Assembly (NCBI GenBank): GCA_037178675.1
Contig: JAYMGJ010000029.1
Location: forward strand, 165,044 to 229,043
Direction: 5' to 3'
Origin: Scleroderma bovista
Taxonomy: Eukaryota; Basidiomycota; Agaricomycetes; Boletales; Sclerodermataceae
Length of the DNA: 64,000 bases
Part shown: positions 1-10,660 of the stretch, one piece after another
Position numbering within the stretch: the stretch's first letter is position 1
How the letters are laid out: the number at the start of each line of letters is the position of its first letter
Translations under genes and position numbers: made by a program
The notes under the pieces: generated by a model
Told to the model about the DNA's origin: nothing
Seen by the model: the letters and a program-made list of their open reading frames with translations, nothing else
Databases searched by the model: none

Positions 1-1426
1 TTCGTTTGCGATCGATCTGACGATTGGGACACGGGTGAGGTAGTTCGAGACCGTGAGCCCGAGGTAGGCTGGGAAGCCATAGCACTCTCTGCACTAGACC
101 TGGCAGGACCTGAGGGTGTGTCGGATCTTAATGGTTCCGACACAGTCCGGATGACAGGGATGCGAGCCGGAGGAGTGTCTTCTGGGGCAGGAGAATACAA
201 TGCGGTTGGTGTCCCGCTTCGTACGTCAGCCGAAGTAGAAAGTGGCACTTTCGGCGTGGAGGCGCTGAAACCGGATGGCACCGATTCGTCCATGCCAATG
301 TAAGCGTCATAAAAGGCCTCGGTGTCCGTATCTGCATCAGCTTCAATGTCTGTCAGTGGGCTCTCGTCGAGAACCATGTCGACATCCCGCGCTCGTTCGT
401 CATCGAGCAACAGACTGTCCCGGGTACCAGTGCCGATGCTCTCGGCTCTCTTCCGTCTTCGGCCAAAGTCCGAAGGACCTGAAACATCTCGTGTCTGTGA
501 GCGCATAGGCCGTCGTATGCTGTGGCCAAAGTTGGCGATCTGCAACATTTCCATCTGTTTAGCTACACGCAATTCGCCCACACCCCCGTTCCGATGTACA
601 TCTCCTCTGTACCAGTGCTCGAATGGACGCTCCTCTGAATCAGTTGACACTCTTAGCTCTTGAATGGTTGAATCAGAAACTTTGGGGCGGAGAGAGGTGG
701 TGGAAGGACTCGGAAATGGGGGAGGCTCGTTCATGAGGTTAAAGTTGGGAAGTTGATGTCGAGTGGATAAGTCGGGAGATGTTTCGGGATTTGGAGGTGG
801 CTGATAGGGGAGGGGAAGAAGGCCATTGCGGCTGTCTGCTCTGGCTATGCTTTGTGCATGGCTGGATGTGCTAGTTGTCCTGTTACGCAAAGCGATAGGG
901 ATACGCGTTGGACGAACGTCGGATGCACGAGGAGACATTGGACGAGTGTCTGGAGGTAGAGCGGAGCCATTCTGGAGCCCATTTGGCTGGAGTGGGTCGA
1001 ATACTTGAGGTTGCGAGTAAGTTCGGGAACGCTTAGGGAAAACATGGGGGGACGACGCGCCATTGGAGCGCGAGTAGTTGGCTGGTGGGTCGTCATGACC
1101 TTGATGGTGGATACTTGGTCGAGGAATGGCACTGCTTTTCCTTGGATCCGGGGTGTGAGCGGGAGTAGCACGCTGATCTCGTGAAATATAGGACGATTTG
1201 GAAGGAGTGTTGGACCTTGGGGGCTCTTCGGCGGAGGTGATGGATGCAACCGACATACGTTTAGCCAGGATGCGGCTTTCACTCTCAAGTCCTAGAAAGA
1301 GGAGTGAGGTCAAGCAAAGGGAAATGGAATTGAATTGCGACCCTACGTACTTTTACGCAGTGCCGGCACAATGGTATCGTCCCATGCTGGCAGGGTCGGT
1401 GCCCGTGCCGAGGCAGTCAAAGCCAT
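1..1426 (-). CDS. Ser/Pro-rich protein of unknown function (3' end off the left edge)
   Basis: Two exons are visible. Exon 1 (1351-1426) starts MALTASARAPTLPAWDDTIV; a 59-nt intron (1292-1350, GTACGT...CTAG) joins it in frame to exon 2, which stays open from 1291 to base 1. About 440 residues are seen. The first 40 residues look like a structured conserved N-terminus ending in RKRLESESRILAKRMS. A long low-complexity Ser/Pro/Thr stretch follows, then a compact motif FEHWYRGDVHRNGGVGELRV and an acidic block with a run of Asp/Glu (DIEADADTDTEAF). The motif looks like a conserved island in an otherwise disordered protein; I cannot name the family. No signal peptide or membrane segment is seen. 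It is divergent from the mitochondrial ribosomal protein gene across 138 bp. The splice model is well supported by frame; the function is unknown. Confidence 0.8.
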
Positions 1427-1564
1427 TCACTCGTTGAAACAAGGATATAAGACACGAATTGAAGAGGGAGCAGAAGAAAGTTGAGTGCTGAAAATTAATC
1501 TTACCGCGAGTAAGTCGTCGCCCTTTACCATTGTGGACATCCCAAGTTGAACCATTCATCCAGG

Positions 1565-2452
1565 ATGAGTGCAGCAGCCGCAGCCGCCCACGTCGCACCC
1601 GCCGCCCGCATATTCCGCAAACCACCCAGAATACGCAAGCCACTCAAGTATGACAGACATGGTCTGCCCATTCCCCATGTCGACATTGCTATCCGTGACA
1701 TGGCTTCATGTCGTCTCCGAGACCACTACTACACCACCCTCCAAGACGACCTCATGTACATGACCTACGTCCACGAGTCTGGTCCTCGTCCCCCTCCTCG
1801 ACAGATCCGTCTCAGGTTCGACCCAGACGACCCGTACTCAAAAAACCGTCGCAATCTACCAGTCGGTGGGGACCAGCTGGGTAGAAAACCTGCACCCGTC
1901 TCAACTGCGCAAAACGTCGTGCAGCTGGACAGAATAGTCCTGCATACCATGCAAAAGGACGCGATTAACAACAGGAGTGCCTTGGTTGGTGCCATTGCGG
2001 CATTCCGTGCCCTTTCTGGGGAGACAGAGAACGGCGGAGGCAGGTCATCACGCAGCGGTGTGGAAATCGTCAAGGGAAAGAAGTCAGTCAGCGGTTGGGT
2101 CCGACCAGGCATTCCCCTGGGCTGCAAAGTCACCCTCAACGGCCCCAAGATGTACGACTTCATCGCAACCTTGACAGAATTTGTTCTCCCCAGGTTGCGT
2201 GAGTTCAACGGCATCGTACTTCCCCCCGCTTCCTCGAACTTGAAAACCCCAAGCGGTGTCTCAGGCGTGGTGGGCTTCGGCTTGCCACCCGAAGCTATGA
2301 GTCTCTTCCCCCAAATAGAGGTCAATCCGGATGCCTATCCAAAGCCAATCGGTTTCCATATCCATTTCATCACCGACGCAGAAGGTGCAGGGGCACAAAA
2401 TCGCGCAAGGGCTTTACTTTCTGGTTTCCAGATCCCATTTGCTCGCAAATAG
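1565..2452 (+). CDS. MRPL7: Mitochondrial large-subunit ribosomal protein uL5m (MRPL7, bacterial L5 family)
   Basis: Single-exon gene of 295 aa. The ATG at 1565 has a purine at -3 and begins MSAAAAAAHVAPAARIF, an Ala/Arg-rich presequence typical of mitochondrial import. The upstream extension of the frame has no ATG. Residues about 20-75 carry the L5 N-terminal region (HGLPIPHVDIAIRDMASCRL); residues about 125-295 carry the L5 C-terminal domain, with VRPGIPLGCKVTLNGPKMYD and FVLPRLREFNGIVLP being diagnostic. The C-terminus IGFHIHFITDAEG matches the L5 end. It binds 5S-like regions and the central protuberance of the mitoribosome (family knowledge). Length fits fungal MRPL7. It converges on the kinase gene at 2908-7691. 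Confidence 0.93.
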   Translation: MSAAAAAAHVAPAARIFRKPPRIRKPLKYDRHGLPIPHVDIAIRDMASCRLRDHYYTTLQDDLMYMTYVHESGPRPPPRQIRLRFDPDDPYSKNRRNLPVGGDQLGRKPAPVSTAQNVVQLDRIVLHTMQKDAINNRSALVGAIAAFRALSGETENGGGRSSRSGVEIVKGKKSVSGWVRPGIPLGCKVTLNGPKMYDFIATLTEFVLPRLREFNGIVLPPASSNLKTPSGVSGVVGFGLPPEAMSLFPQIEVNPDAYPKPIGFHIHFITDAEGAGAQNRARALLSGFQIPFARK

Positions 2453-2907
2453 ATCGCCTACATCCCATCTTGTGCGTAGGTTGTTTCTACCAAGTGACCG
2501 CGGTTTTTAGCCCCACTCTAAACTACCCTCATGCCAGTAGTACCCCAAATGGATCCACAACCTTGACGCACTCCAGACTATGCTGTGAATCATAATGAAC
2601 TAATTTCGAGTGCACTGACAATGCCCTTGAAATACATCTCCCAAGCGTCGAATCAATCTCCAGTTCCTTGGAAGCCCCACCATATGTTGAGAGCAGGTTA
2701 TACATGTAGCTCAGACCGATAGCAATCGTCTCTGTTCCGTCCTTGAATGATAAATATCAAATTATTACTCTAAGTTCTGTAGGATTGTGCTGTGCGTCAA
2801 TGAGGGTACGGTGTATGGGTAAAAAAGCAGCAAAAACAGAAGAGAACGAAACAAAAGATGCAGAAAAGAGATCTCGCATGCCAATAGCGTGTCCCAACTT
2901 CAACAGT
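2453..2907. other. Intergenic region between convergent genes
   Basis: 455 bp between the stop of uL5m (2452) and the stop of the minus-strand kinase gene (2908). It should hold both 3' UTRs. I see no ORF with family resemblance, RNA gene or repeat. Confidence 0.6.
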
Positions 2908-5900
2908 TCACCGACGTCCTCCGGTTCCACCCTGCTGCCACTGGATATCTCCTAGTCGGTGCCTCGACGACGAATGCGAACGCTCGATGCCAAGTCTCGA
3001 CGAAGGCGGAGCCCCCGATCCAAGCGGTGTTGGACTGGAAGTGTTCAGAATAGCCGACGTCTCGGAGGCCGTTCGACGCGCTTTCCTGGGAGCGATGATC
3101 GAACTACTCTTCGGCGTATCATAACCCTTGATGCCAGATTTGCTAAGCGCAGGTTTCAGTGCCGGAGCGAGTGCAGGGAGAATCTCCCTTGCTAGCTCGC
3201 GAACAAGGACGGCGCCGTCATCCTTGCTAAGCTTAAGCACAATCTCATGGAGACCATACCGCTCTACCAGAATCGCCCGGTTAGGGTGGACATCGCATAC
3301 CGTGCGTAGGATTCGCAGGAGATTGAGCCGGACGACAGCACGACTGTGACCAAGCCTGTCAATGATACGTTTGAAGAAAGTCGCTTTAGCGAGGCCGATG
3401 GTGATCGGCGTGGAGACGCGGCATATCTTGAGGAGAGGATCAAGAAGGTTCTCGAAGGAGTAGGCTTTCGCGGATACAAAGCATTTGAGGAGTGCATCAA
3501 GTGACTCTGGCTTAACTAGCACATCTTCTATCTTGGCGGTTTCGTCTTGCAACCTGCAAGGGTCATTCGCCATTGTTCTTGGGTTGCAGAAGACAGAAAA
3601 TACCATGATAGTATCGCCTCCAGGGCGCTGACTTGAAAGTAGGGGTCTTCCAGAAGCTTGAGGTACATCCCCAAACCGTTATGTTGCCAAAGGAGGTTCC
3701 GACAACTCTTGCCAGCACTCGCCAGATCACAAAGAATCGGAAGTGCAAACTGCTTCAGTGGGGAACTGGTTTCGATAACACGTTTCAAGCAAGGGATAAT
3801 GCCAGCTTGAGCAGCTTCTTCCTGCCGCGATTTGTTCAGCCGACAGAGGTTATAACACGTCTGGAAAATGTGATTGGACATTTCCTGGTGGTTGTCAAGC
3901 TCGCGTGAGCATTGACACGAATAAATTTTAGTAGTGGATGTACCGTGCTGTGGAAGCCGGCCTTCGCCTTGTCAAGTAGCTTAATGAGAATCTCGATGGC
4001 ATTGGCGTTCTGGAGGACCTCAAGAAGGTTTGCATTCATAGAAAGGTGTTTCACCGCCTTGAGCATTTGCACCAGGTGCTCTGGCTCCATCAATTCACAC
4101 GCTTGCAACAGACCTAGTGATGTATTAGCAAGGCGTTCACTACGAGAACCAGTTAAAGGAACTCACGCCTCACGATCTTACGCGTGCCTATCGCGTTGCG
4201 GACATGAATGTCGCTCTGCGTCACCTGCGAAAACACGAGTAAGATCTGTATAATCTTATGTTTCATTTCCGTCGCAGTCGGGCTCGTGTTTCCAATAACA
4301 TTGAGAAGCGCGGACGAAAGCGGATCGAGGAGACCTTCCTTGATGAACATGCGACAAAAGTCGTTCTTGGTGGTTGGACTTTGTAACTCAAACACGCTCC
4401 CAATACCATTCAAAGCATCTACGATTAGTTCACTTTGCTCCGTGTAGTCTTCGTCAAGGAGGTCCACGAGCACTTTGAGACCACGACAAGCGATGAACAT
4501 TTGAAGAGTCAGTACGGATGTGTGGCAAAGAAGCCGGATAAAATTTGACGCCTCTGCCCTGCATTCTGAGGGGTACTTCTTAGAGGTGAAACCTAAATAC
4601 CGGTCAGCGAGAAGGAAAAACAGTGTTGCATCTTGTACATACCCATCATTACTGGGATGCCACCAATAAGACAGAAGCTCTCCAAGAAGCCAAGATCACT
4701 GGTAACAAGCTACATCGTGGGTCAACTGCATGCTCGACGGCATTCTGAATGGGCCTCACCAAATTAATGATGTGAAGCAATTTCATCAAGACGTCCCGCG
4801 AACATTTTCCCTCCAGTACCTCCAAGATTGCCAGCATGCCATGCGATGACACCAACTGAACCAGCATTTCCGGGCTCTCGATTATAATATTGATCTAAGA
4901 ACGATTGTCAGTGTTAATGTCCCACTATGAGAAGACGTGCTCACAAGCTGATCACAAGCGTCTCGTAGCTGAAAATCTGGTGCGGATGGCGTGAGTTCGT
5001 CGATCAGCTGCGTCACCATGCTACATAGCCGGGCATGCTTGTCGCGTTGTAGATTAGCTTCCAGATCATCCTCCGCAAAGCCTTCGTCGATCTACGACAC
5101 GTGAGGAACGACCAGCAGGACGTGCAAAACTCCTCACCTCAGCAAATGGATCGTCTTCGTCGTCCTCGTCGCCAAGCTATTCAAAGGTCACTAGAGGCCA
5201 TGCTAACCATAGTAATGACTTACCCAACTCTTGTTGGAAAGCCGAGTATGAAGTTGGAGGGTTTGCACTGGCTGCTCGAGGCCTAATACGACCATCAATC
5301 CCCAAGAGCTTACACTGACAGGATGCTACACACTATTTCCCCCGACCTTTCCAAATATATCGTCATAGTCCTCGTTGTCTTCTTCCGTATACTTATCAAA
5401 CTCATGCGAGTTCGCTGCCCGTCTTGCCTCTGAACGCCCAAAGGATCCAGATCCATTGGACCCAACAAATGAAGACGACCGAGAATGGGAGCTTGTGTGG
5501 CCAGATGGTTGTCCATTTTGACCCACAGGGCTTATTGAGGACCTTGAAGCCTTGCGCGCAAGGCCTGGTAAGGGGGCAGACTTGGGACCGGGTGAACCAG
5601 GTGAAATACCAAGGACTTTGATATCATCTGGATGGAAGAGGCCACGATGGACAGAGTTCCTCATCTATAGGAATGAGATAAACATTATAACAAAACACAC
5701 GAGAGTAGTACATACCTTGAAATCAGCCACCTTCTCTTGGAGAGCAAAGTCGTCTTCGTCCACTGCCAGGTCTGAATAGTCCTCAACGATGGGTACTATA
5801 TCCGCTGCTGGGGCTCTTGCCAGTGGAATTGTGCCAGGGCCTGCAGGACTTCTGTTAGGCCGAATAGTCTGAGCGTAGTCTTCGACTTCGACTTTGTCGT

Positions 5901-7691
5901 CCTCTCCAGCGGTCTTCTCGAGGCCTAAATACAATTAGGAAATGCAGTATGAAGGAATACTTGCTATAAGATGTACCTTGCAACTTGGTAAATGATGGTC
6001 CATCTTCAAAATCATCGTCCCAGTTGTCCGTCTGCTCTTCAGGAGGTTGGAGAACGAATGGAGCCGTTTCACGAATTTTATCGACAAGGCCGACGGCTGC
6101 CATTGGTAGGGCAGCTACACTAACCTGGGGTTTGAGTGCCAGGGGAACAGACGTAGACTGTTGGAGGCCCAGGACTGAGTGTTGCAGAAGCGGGACACCA
6201 GGCTTGTCACGAGTTACCCGGGTCGGCGAAGCAGGGGGACCGTCCATCAGAGGACGATTCCCATGCTTTGAAGGACGGGTTGGAGCTGCAGCCATTAGAA
6301 CATCCAAAGAAAAGTAATAGGGACTGTATTCACATTTCAAAGCCTCATTCCATTCTTGTACCTTCAGGACAGCTTCATCGAAGTTATAGTTAGTGGGAGG
6401 TTTCTTCGGTATTCCAGACGACGTTTTCGAGCTTCCGTCAAATGTATGGCCCTCCTTCCCAGCCTTCCCAGCAGACGAATTCAGCTGTTTCTTTGCAGAA
6501 ACCATCCAAGGATGCTTCAGAAGCTTCTTGGCCGAAATGCGAAGGTTACAATCTTTTTGGAAACAATGAAGCAAGAAATCTTTGACGATCGGGGATGCAC
6601 CATCGGGTATAGGTGGACAGTCATCCTGGACAATTCGGAAGAGCGCAGGCATAGGATCTAGGAAATGGTACGGGGGTTTACCCTCCAAGAGTTCAATTAC
6701 AACGCAGCCCACACTCCTATGGGAAATAGTTCATAAGAAACGGCGTTCTTCTGCCAGGTAGATGTCGCATACCATATGTCCGATGCTGTTGTTGCACCCG
6801 ACTGCTCGATGACTTCGGGTGCCACTAGGATGAAAGTGTATCAACAGTGATCTCAGCAGTTTAAGGAACAGCCTTACTCCAATATGGGCTCCCAACAACA
6901 GCATCGTCACTAACGGCTCCTGTCGTAGTAGAACTAGCAACCCCAAAATCTGCCAGTTTCACACAACCGTCCTTGTTGGTCAGGATATTTGCGCCCTTGA
7001 TATCGCGGTGTATAACACCCTGATCATGAAGATATACAAGGCCCTCTAGGACTTGACAAATATACACAGCAACAAGATTCTCGGGGAACTTTCCGAAACG
7101 CTTGCATATGTTGTGCAAAGATCCATTCTCGCAGAACCTATTCTAGATCAATGACAGGTGTCCATCCAGACAAAGCGTACACACTCCAGAATGATGTACA
7201 GATATTCCGGGGTTTTGACGAAGCCTTTGTACTTGACGATGTTTGGATGCTAGTTCGATGAGACGCTGCGACCGAGAGGTCAAACAGAAACGCTCACGAT
7301 GAGATTCTTGAGCAAATCAATCTCTGACTGTGAAATTACATTATTCATAAGATAGGAATGAACTTCGGGATAGATGTACCATGATCTGAGCGAGTTCTCC
7401 TTTGGGAATGTTGCTCAGCTGTATTTCCTTGACAGCGACGGTTTCACCAGTGGCCCAGTTAAGTGCCCCTGCAGAAAACGATGGTCAGAATACACGCTAG
7501 AAATGTTTCATGGATGAAACTAACGGTATACCTGTCCGAACGCACCCTTCCCGAGAGAATCACCAAGTTGCTAAGGAAAAATCAGCACTACATAAAGCCG
7601 TTGGATGGTGAGAATGGCGAACATAGTCATTGAGAAGCTTAGAGCTGCTTGCACGCTTTCTGGGACTTATGGATGAAGAGGAGGCCACCAT
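2908..7691 (-). CDS. cdc7: Septation-initiation network kinase, Cdc7/SepH/Cdc15 type (STE family) with armadillo-like C-terminus
   Basis: Multi-exon gene. Exon 1 is 7623-7691 ([20 protein letters not shown]), exon 2 7525-7570, exon 3 starts at 7468; phases agree. The kinase domain begins at about residue 24: glycine loop [21 protein letters not shown] (Lys), [18 protein letters not shown], then [19 protein letters not shown] restored by splicing out about 6831-6882. All catalytic residues are present. After the kinase comes a low-complexity linker with acidic patches ([11 protein letters not shown] near 5350), then many helical armadillo/HEAT-like repeats to the end (for example [20 protein letters not shown]). 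The C-terminus is [10 protein letters not shown]... with stop at 2908. In fission yeast and Aspergillus this kinase (Cdc7, SepH) starts septation downstream of the Spg1 GTPase at the spindle pole body. The remaining intron borders were not each resolved. Confidence 0.9.
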
Positions 7692-9038
7692 GGTTTACAA
7701 CCAAGGTGCTGGGCAAGAATGTGACGGGGTAGCGAGAGTGCACCCTCCGAGGCCGAGCTCACGATATTTAAAGGGTATCGGATGCAAATTGATCCAGACA
7801 AAAGAAAGACAGGGGAACAATGGCCCTCGAGTCTCCGTCGGGGTCGCGTCCTGCGCTGACGAGTAGTAGCAAAGTAGGTAGTGTTGGGCAGACGTGCTGT
7901 GGCAAAGGACTAACTTGTTCCGATTTGGAAACATCGGTCGTTACACTAGCTCACGTGACAAACCCCTGAGACAGAAATATTCATCTGTGCTTCACAAAGC
8001 ATTTGCACTTTATCCACCAAAGTTTACCACATGAAGCCTTGCACTCAAGTTTGTGCGCATTGAAATGGGTTGACAGGGTTGCGGAGTGCTGCAGCCACAA
8101 ATACATATGTAACAGGTTGTGCAAATGTGAATATTTGAATTCTGCCATGCTTCAATCCCCTCCACCAACTTGTCGCCGATCACGAAGTATGCATGCTTGA
8201 CCTAACATTTTTTGCGTACAAAGAGTGACGGGCGACGCAGCACTAGTTTTCAAGTCGAAGCTTTCCCCTCAACAATAGAGAACCAGCCGAATTCAACCAT
8301 TCTTCGCTCCGACTCGATTATTGGAGGATGCATACTTGCATGCGGAATGATGGGTCACTTAGCAATGCTATGCACCTCCCAACCCTACCCAATGCAATAC
8401 ACTCGACTCCAGGTAGGATTGATGGAAGCTGCCCAGAAGCTGCCTCACTGATATCGCAACCAGTACATTCGGTGGCTATGACGCTTTGCAGGCTCACATG
8501 GTGCGATCTAAATCCTAGTGCATGATGTGCTTTTCTTGATGATTGAATTTTGATCTATTCCAACAACAAGTTTAATGGTTAGGACTACCGCTGGCGAAAC
8601 AATTATTTATGCCAGGATGCCCTTCGTCGACGGGGCTTTTGCATTTTCTAAACTTTGGCACCGACTCCGTGAGATGATGTAAGTAGGCTGTGATCCAAAA
8701 CGGTGATATGATCCAACTGGCTGTGCTTCATGATCAGTCGGATCAGTGGAAAGTTGATGATGACGGGTAAGTACAGTGCCATCCACTGAGGGATTTAAAG
8801 GTTGGGTTCATCATCGTATTTCTCCAGCCTTGTTCCATTTCATTCGGCTCACAGGTACTCTCGTAAGTTCTCCCTTCCTAGCTTCAAGGTCTAGCGTCAG
8901 GGATAATCAGACCCCATTAGCATTTTTCTGTGTTCGTTCATTATTATCAGCGGCTCCTTGACGGACTGTTCCAACGTTCGAGTCACTCCTTGGTCATACT
9001 CAAGTTAACCTGAACTATTCACGTATTTTTCTCACACA
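7692..9038. other. Intergenic region, upstream of two divergent genes
   Basis: 1.35 kb between the kinase start (7691, minus) and the secreted precursor start (9039, plus). It contains a CACGTG palindrome at 7952-7957 and a TTTAAAG stretch near 8800. Short ORFs here show no recognisable family and no codon pattern like the neighbours. Confidence 0.5.
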
Positions 9039-9952
9039 ATGCGTTCCACGACTACCGTTTCTGCTCTTTTCGTGGTGGCTGCTATTGTCCCAGTCTTTGC
9101 CGCCCCTGCCGCCATTCTGTAAGTATTCCGTATCAATACTCTCTCGTTTGGACAGCACCGCTGACCCCCTTTTCAGTGACAAGAAATCGCCGAGGGTTAA
9201 AGCAACCTCAGTTCCTCTAGCACCCGCCATGGCTGCGAAGAGGTGGACCCCTCCTCCGATCCCATCGTGTTGGTGGACCCGCAGCTGCAAGAGGCAGGTC
9301 ATGCAATCAGAAATGAGGGAGGTCATGGGCGGCGGTCTTGAACAAGAGCTCATTACCCCGGAGGAGGAATCCACTCTTGGCCAGCTCCCTCAGTAAGTTT
9401 GCGCTCTACTAGGGCCATGTTCCTATGTTGATGTTGTACGAGTCCTTTGCAGAGGGATGTCACCTCGGATCAGCGGGCGGGTGAACAAGAGGGCGTGATC
9501 ACTGGAAACATCAAGAGGGATGTCGAGTCTGATGCCTTAAGCCTTGTCAATGCCGCTCTCAGCAGGGGTATCATTACTCAAGCTGAAGCTTCTGCGTTGA
9601 CGGATATGATCAAGTAAGTAGATAAGTATCATTTGAGCACTCCCCCCTAATTTTGGCCACTTTTTTTTTAGCTCCAACACCGACCCATCACAGTTGCAGA
9701 ATTTGCTCAGCACGCAGACCTCGCAACTGAGCGACCTTGGAGCGACTCCGACGACGAAGCGGGATACAACCGACGTGACGGTAACCACAGTGGAAGGCTT
9801 GATCAACCAGGCAGTACAGGCTGGTTCCATTACTCAGGATGAAGGCACTGCTCTGATTGCACTCCTCCCGTGAGTAATTGCCGATTCCATGCTCGCCGGT
9901 CGCCCTTAGCTGATGCTGGCATAGGACATACACGCCACCTGAACTGCAGTAA
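9039..9952 (+). CDS. Secreted precursor with dibasic-flanked Cys/Pro-rich core peptide (Kex2-processed-repeat type)
   Basis: Five-exon model: 9039-9118, 9177-9392, 9455-9613, 9672-9869, 9925-9952, all phases agreeing. Exon 3 uses the second AG of a GCAGAG acceptor. Signal peptide: MRSTTTVSALFVVAAIVPVF, cleavage expected near AAPA. Residues about 46-64 read KRWTPPPIPSCWWTRSCKR, a 15-residue Trp/Pro/Cys core bounded by Lys-Arg on both sides. Further KR sites start later segments (IKRDVES, TKRDTTD). Between them lie related helical modules of the pattern G-x-I-T-x-x-E-x-x-A-L (GIITQAEASALTDMI; GSITQDEGTALIALL; an earlier LITPEEESTL). The frame ends ...TPPELQ at a TAA (9950-9952). In the same frame the next 45 codons encode a second core copy (separate entry). 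Layout resembles Kex2-processed repeat proteins and dikaritin precursors (family knowledge); that this one is processed is inference. No modifying enzyme gene is adjacent. Confidence 0.72.
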
Positions 9953-10087
9953 CTTGCTATCACCATCCAGAGTGTGCTTAGCACGGTGAACTCCAAGAGG
10001 TGGGCTCCCCCTCCCCTCCCCTCTCCTCCTCCGATCCCATCTTGTTGGTGGACACGCAGCTGCAAGCGGTTGGTTGACCTCGACTAA
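9953..10087 (+). pseudogene. In-frame extension behind a TAA carrying a second copy of the core peptide
   Basis: Directly after the TAA at 9950-9952 the same frame stays open for 44 codons: LAITIQSVLSTVNSKRW..., then a Pro-rich stretch and PPPIPSCWWTRSCKR (KR to KR, 9995-10069), ending VDLD at TAA 10085-10087. The core is nearly identical at DNA level to the copy at 9238-9294 over its last 45 bases. By alignment with the preceding module (PSQLQNLLST versus PPELQ-stop-LAIT) the stop sits where a coding residue would be. It is therefore either a nonsense mutation that removed a C-terminal core, a readthrough extension, or a sequencing error. Confidence 0.6.
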
Positions 10088-10443
10088 TAGGGCGTATGAG
10101 TAGCCTAGTTTCAAGATATAATTTTTATGAACAAACACAGATGTAATGGAACCCATATTTCAGAGGCTCACTTCACTCCCATGTGCTACTTGGTCTAATG
10201 TCTGCAACCGTGGCCTAGGCCCTGTTCTAATGATGCTGGGTTTGGATTGTCCACAAGTGATATGAGTCCACTCAGAATTTCTCGTGAAGGAGCCTGGTCA
10301 AACTCCAGGCAAAGATTTGCCATGTTCAAGAAGTCCTTAATCAGACTAGACTCATCTGGTAAGTGTGACAGTTGGGCAAGATCATTGCACCTACTCGATG
10401 TCTCAGCACCGCTGCGAAGGTTCGACAGACACAAGCTCAAGCA
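10088..10443. other. Intergenic region
   Basis: About 350 bp between the precursor gene and the MCB-bearing Aurora promoter. A minus-strand ORF of 85 codons (10195-10452) starts with ATG but shows no recognisable domain; I do not call it a gene. Confidence 0.4.
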
Positions 10444-10645
10444 ACGCGTCATAGAGACATAGTAGTAATTAAATGAAATGAACTGATATTACGGCCGACT
10501 ACGACAATTGAGCTCAGGTCAACAAGACCTTGCCAACCCCTGAAATGTTTCTTAGATCACGTGATACAAACGCGTAGACAAAATCCAACCGCGACTTGCG
10601 TGCAACAAGTCGCCGTGGCTCACTCTCTGTTGCACTACAACGCGT
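10444..10645 (+). promoter_or_regulatory. Three MCB (ACGCGT) sites and a CACGTG box upstream of Aurora kinase
   Basis: ACGCGT occurs at 10444-10449, 10570-10575 and 10640-10645, and CACGTG at 10558-10563, all within 220 bp of the Aurora start codon at 10661. ACGCGT is the MluI cell-cycle box bound by MBF-type factors in yeasts, which drives G1/S genes. Function here is inferred from motif and gene; the last site lies 16 bp before the ATG and may be in the 5' UTR. Confidence 0.5.
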
Positions 10646-10660
10646 ACTGCATCTACTGAC

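Noticed and set aside
845..1288. 147-codon minus-strand ORF at the left end
   Set aside because: Overlaps the spliced Ser/Pro-rich gene in another frame; that gene has a matching exon 1 and stays open to base 1.
1765..2325. 186-codon ORF antisense to uL5m
   Set aside because: Shadow of a strongly conserved ribosomal protein gene; no family resemblance.
9039..10087. Calling the precursor a true dikaritin RiPP cluster
   Set aside because: No DUF3328/UstY, tyrosinase or other tailoring gene is found next to it in this window; only the precursor architecture supports the idea.
10195..10452. 85-codon minus-strand ORF between the precursor and Aurora
   Set aside because: Has an ATG but no domain, no splice continuation and overlaps Aurora promoter elements.
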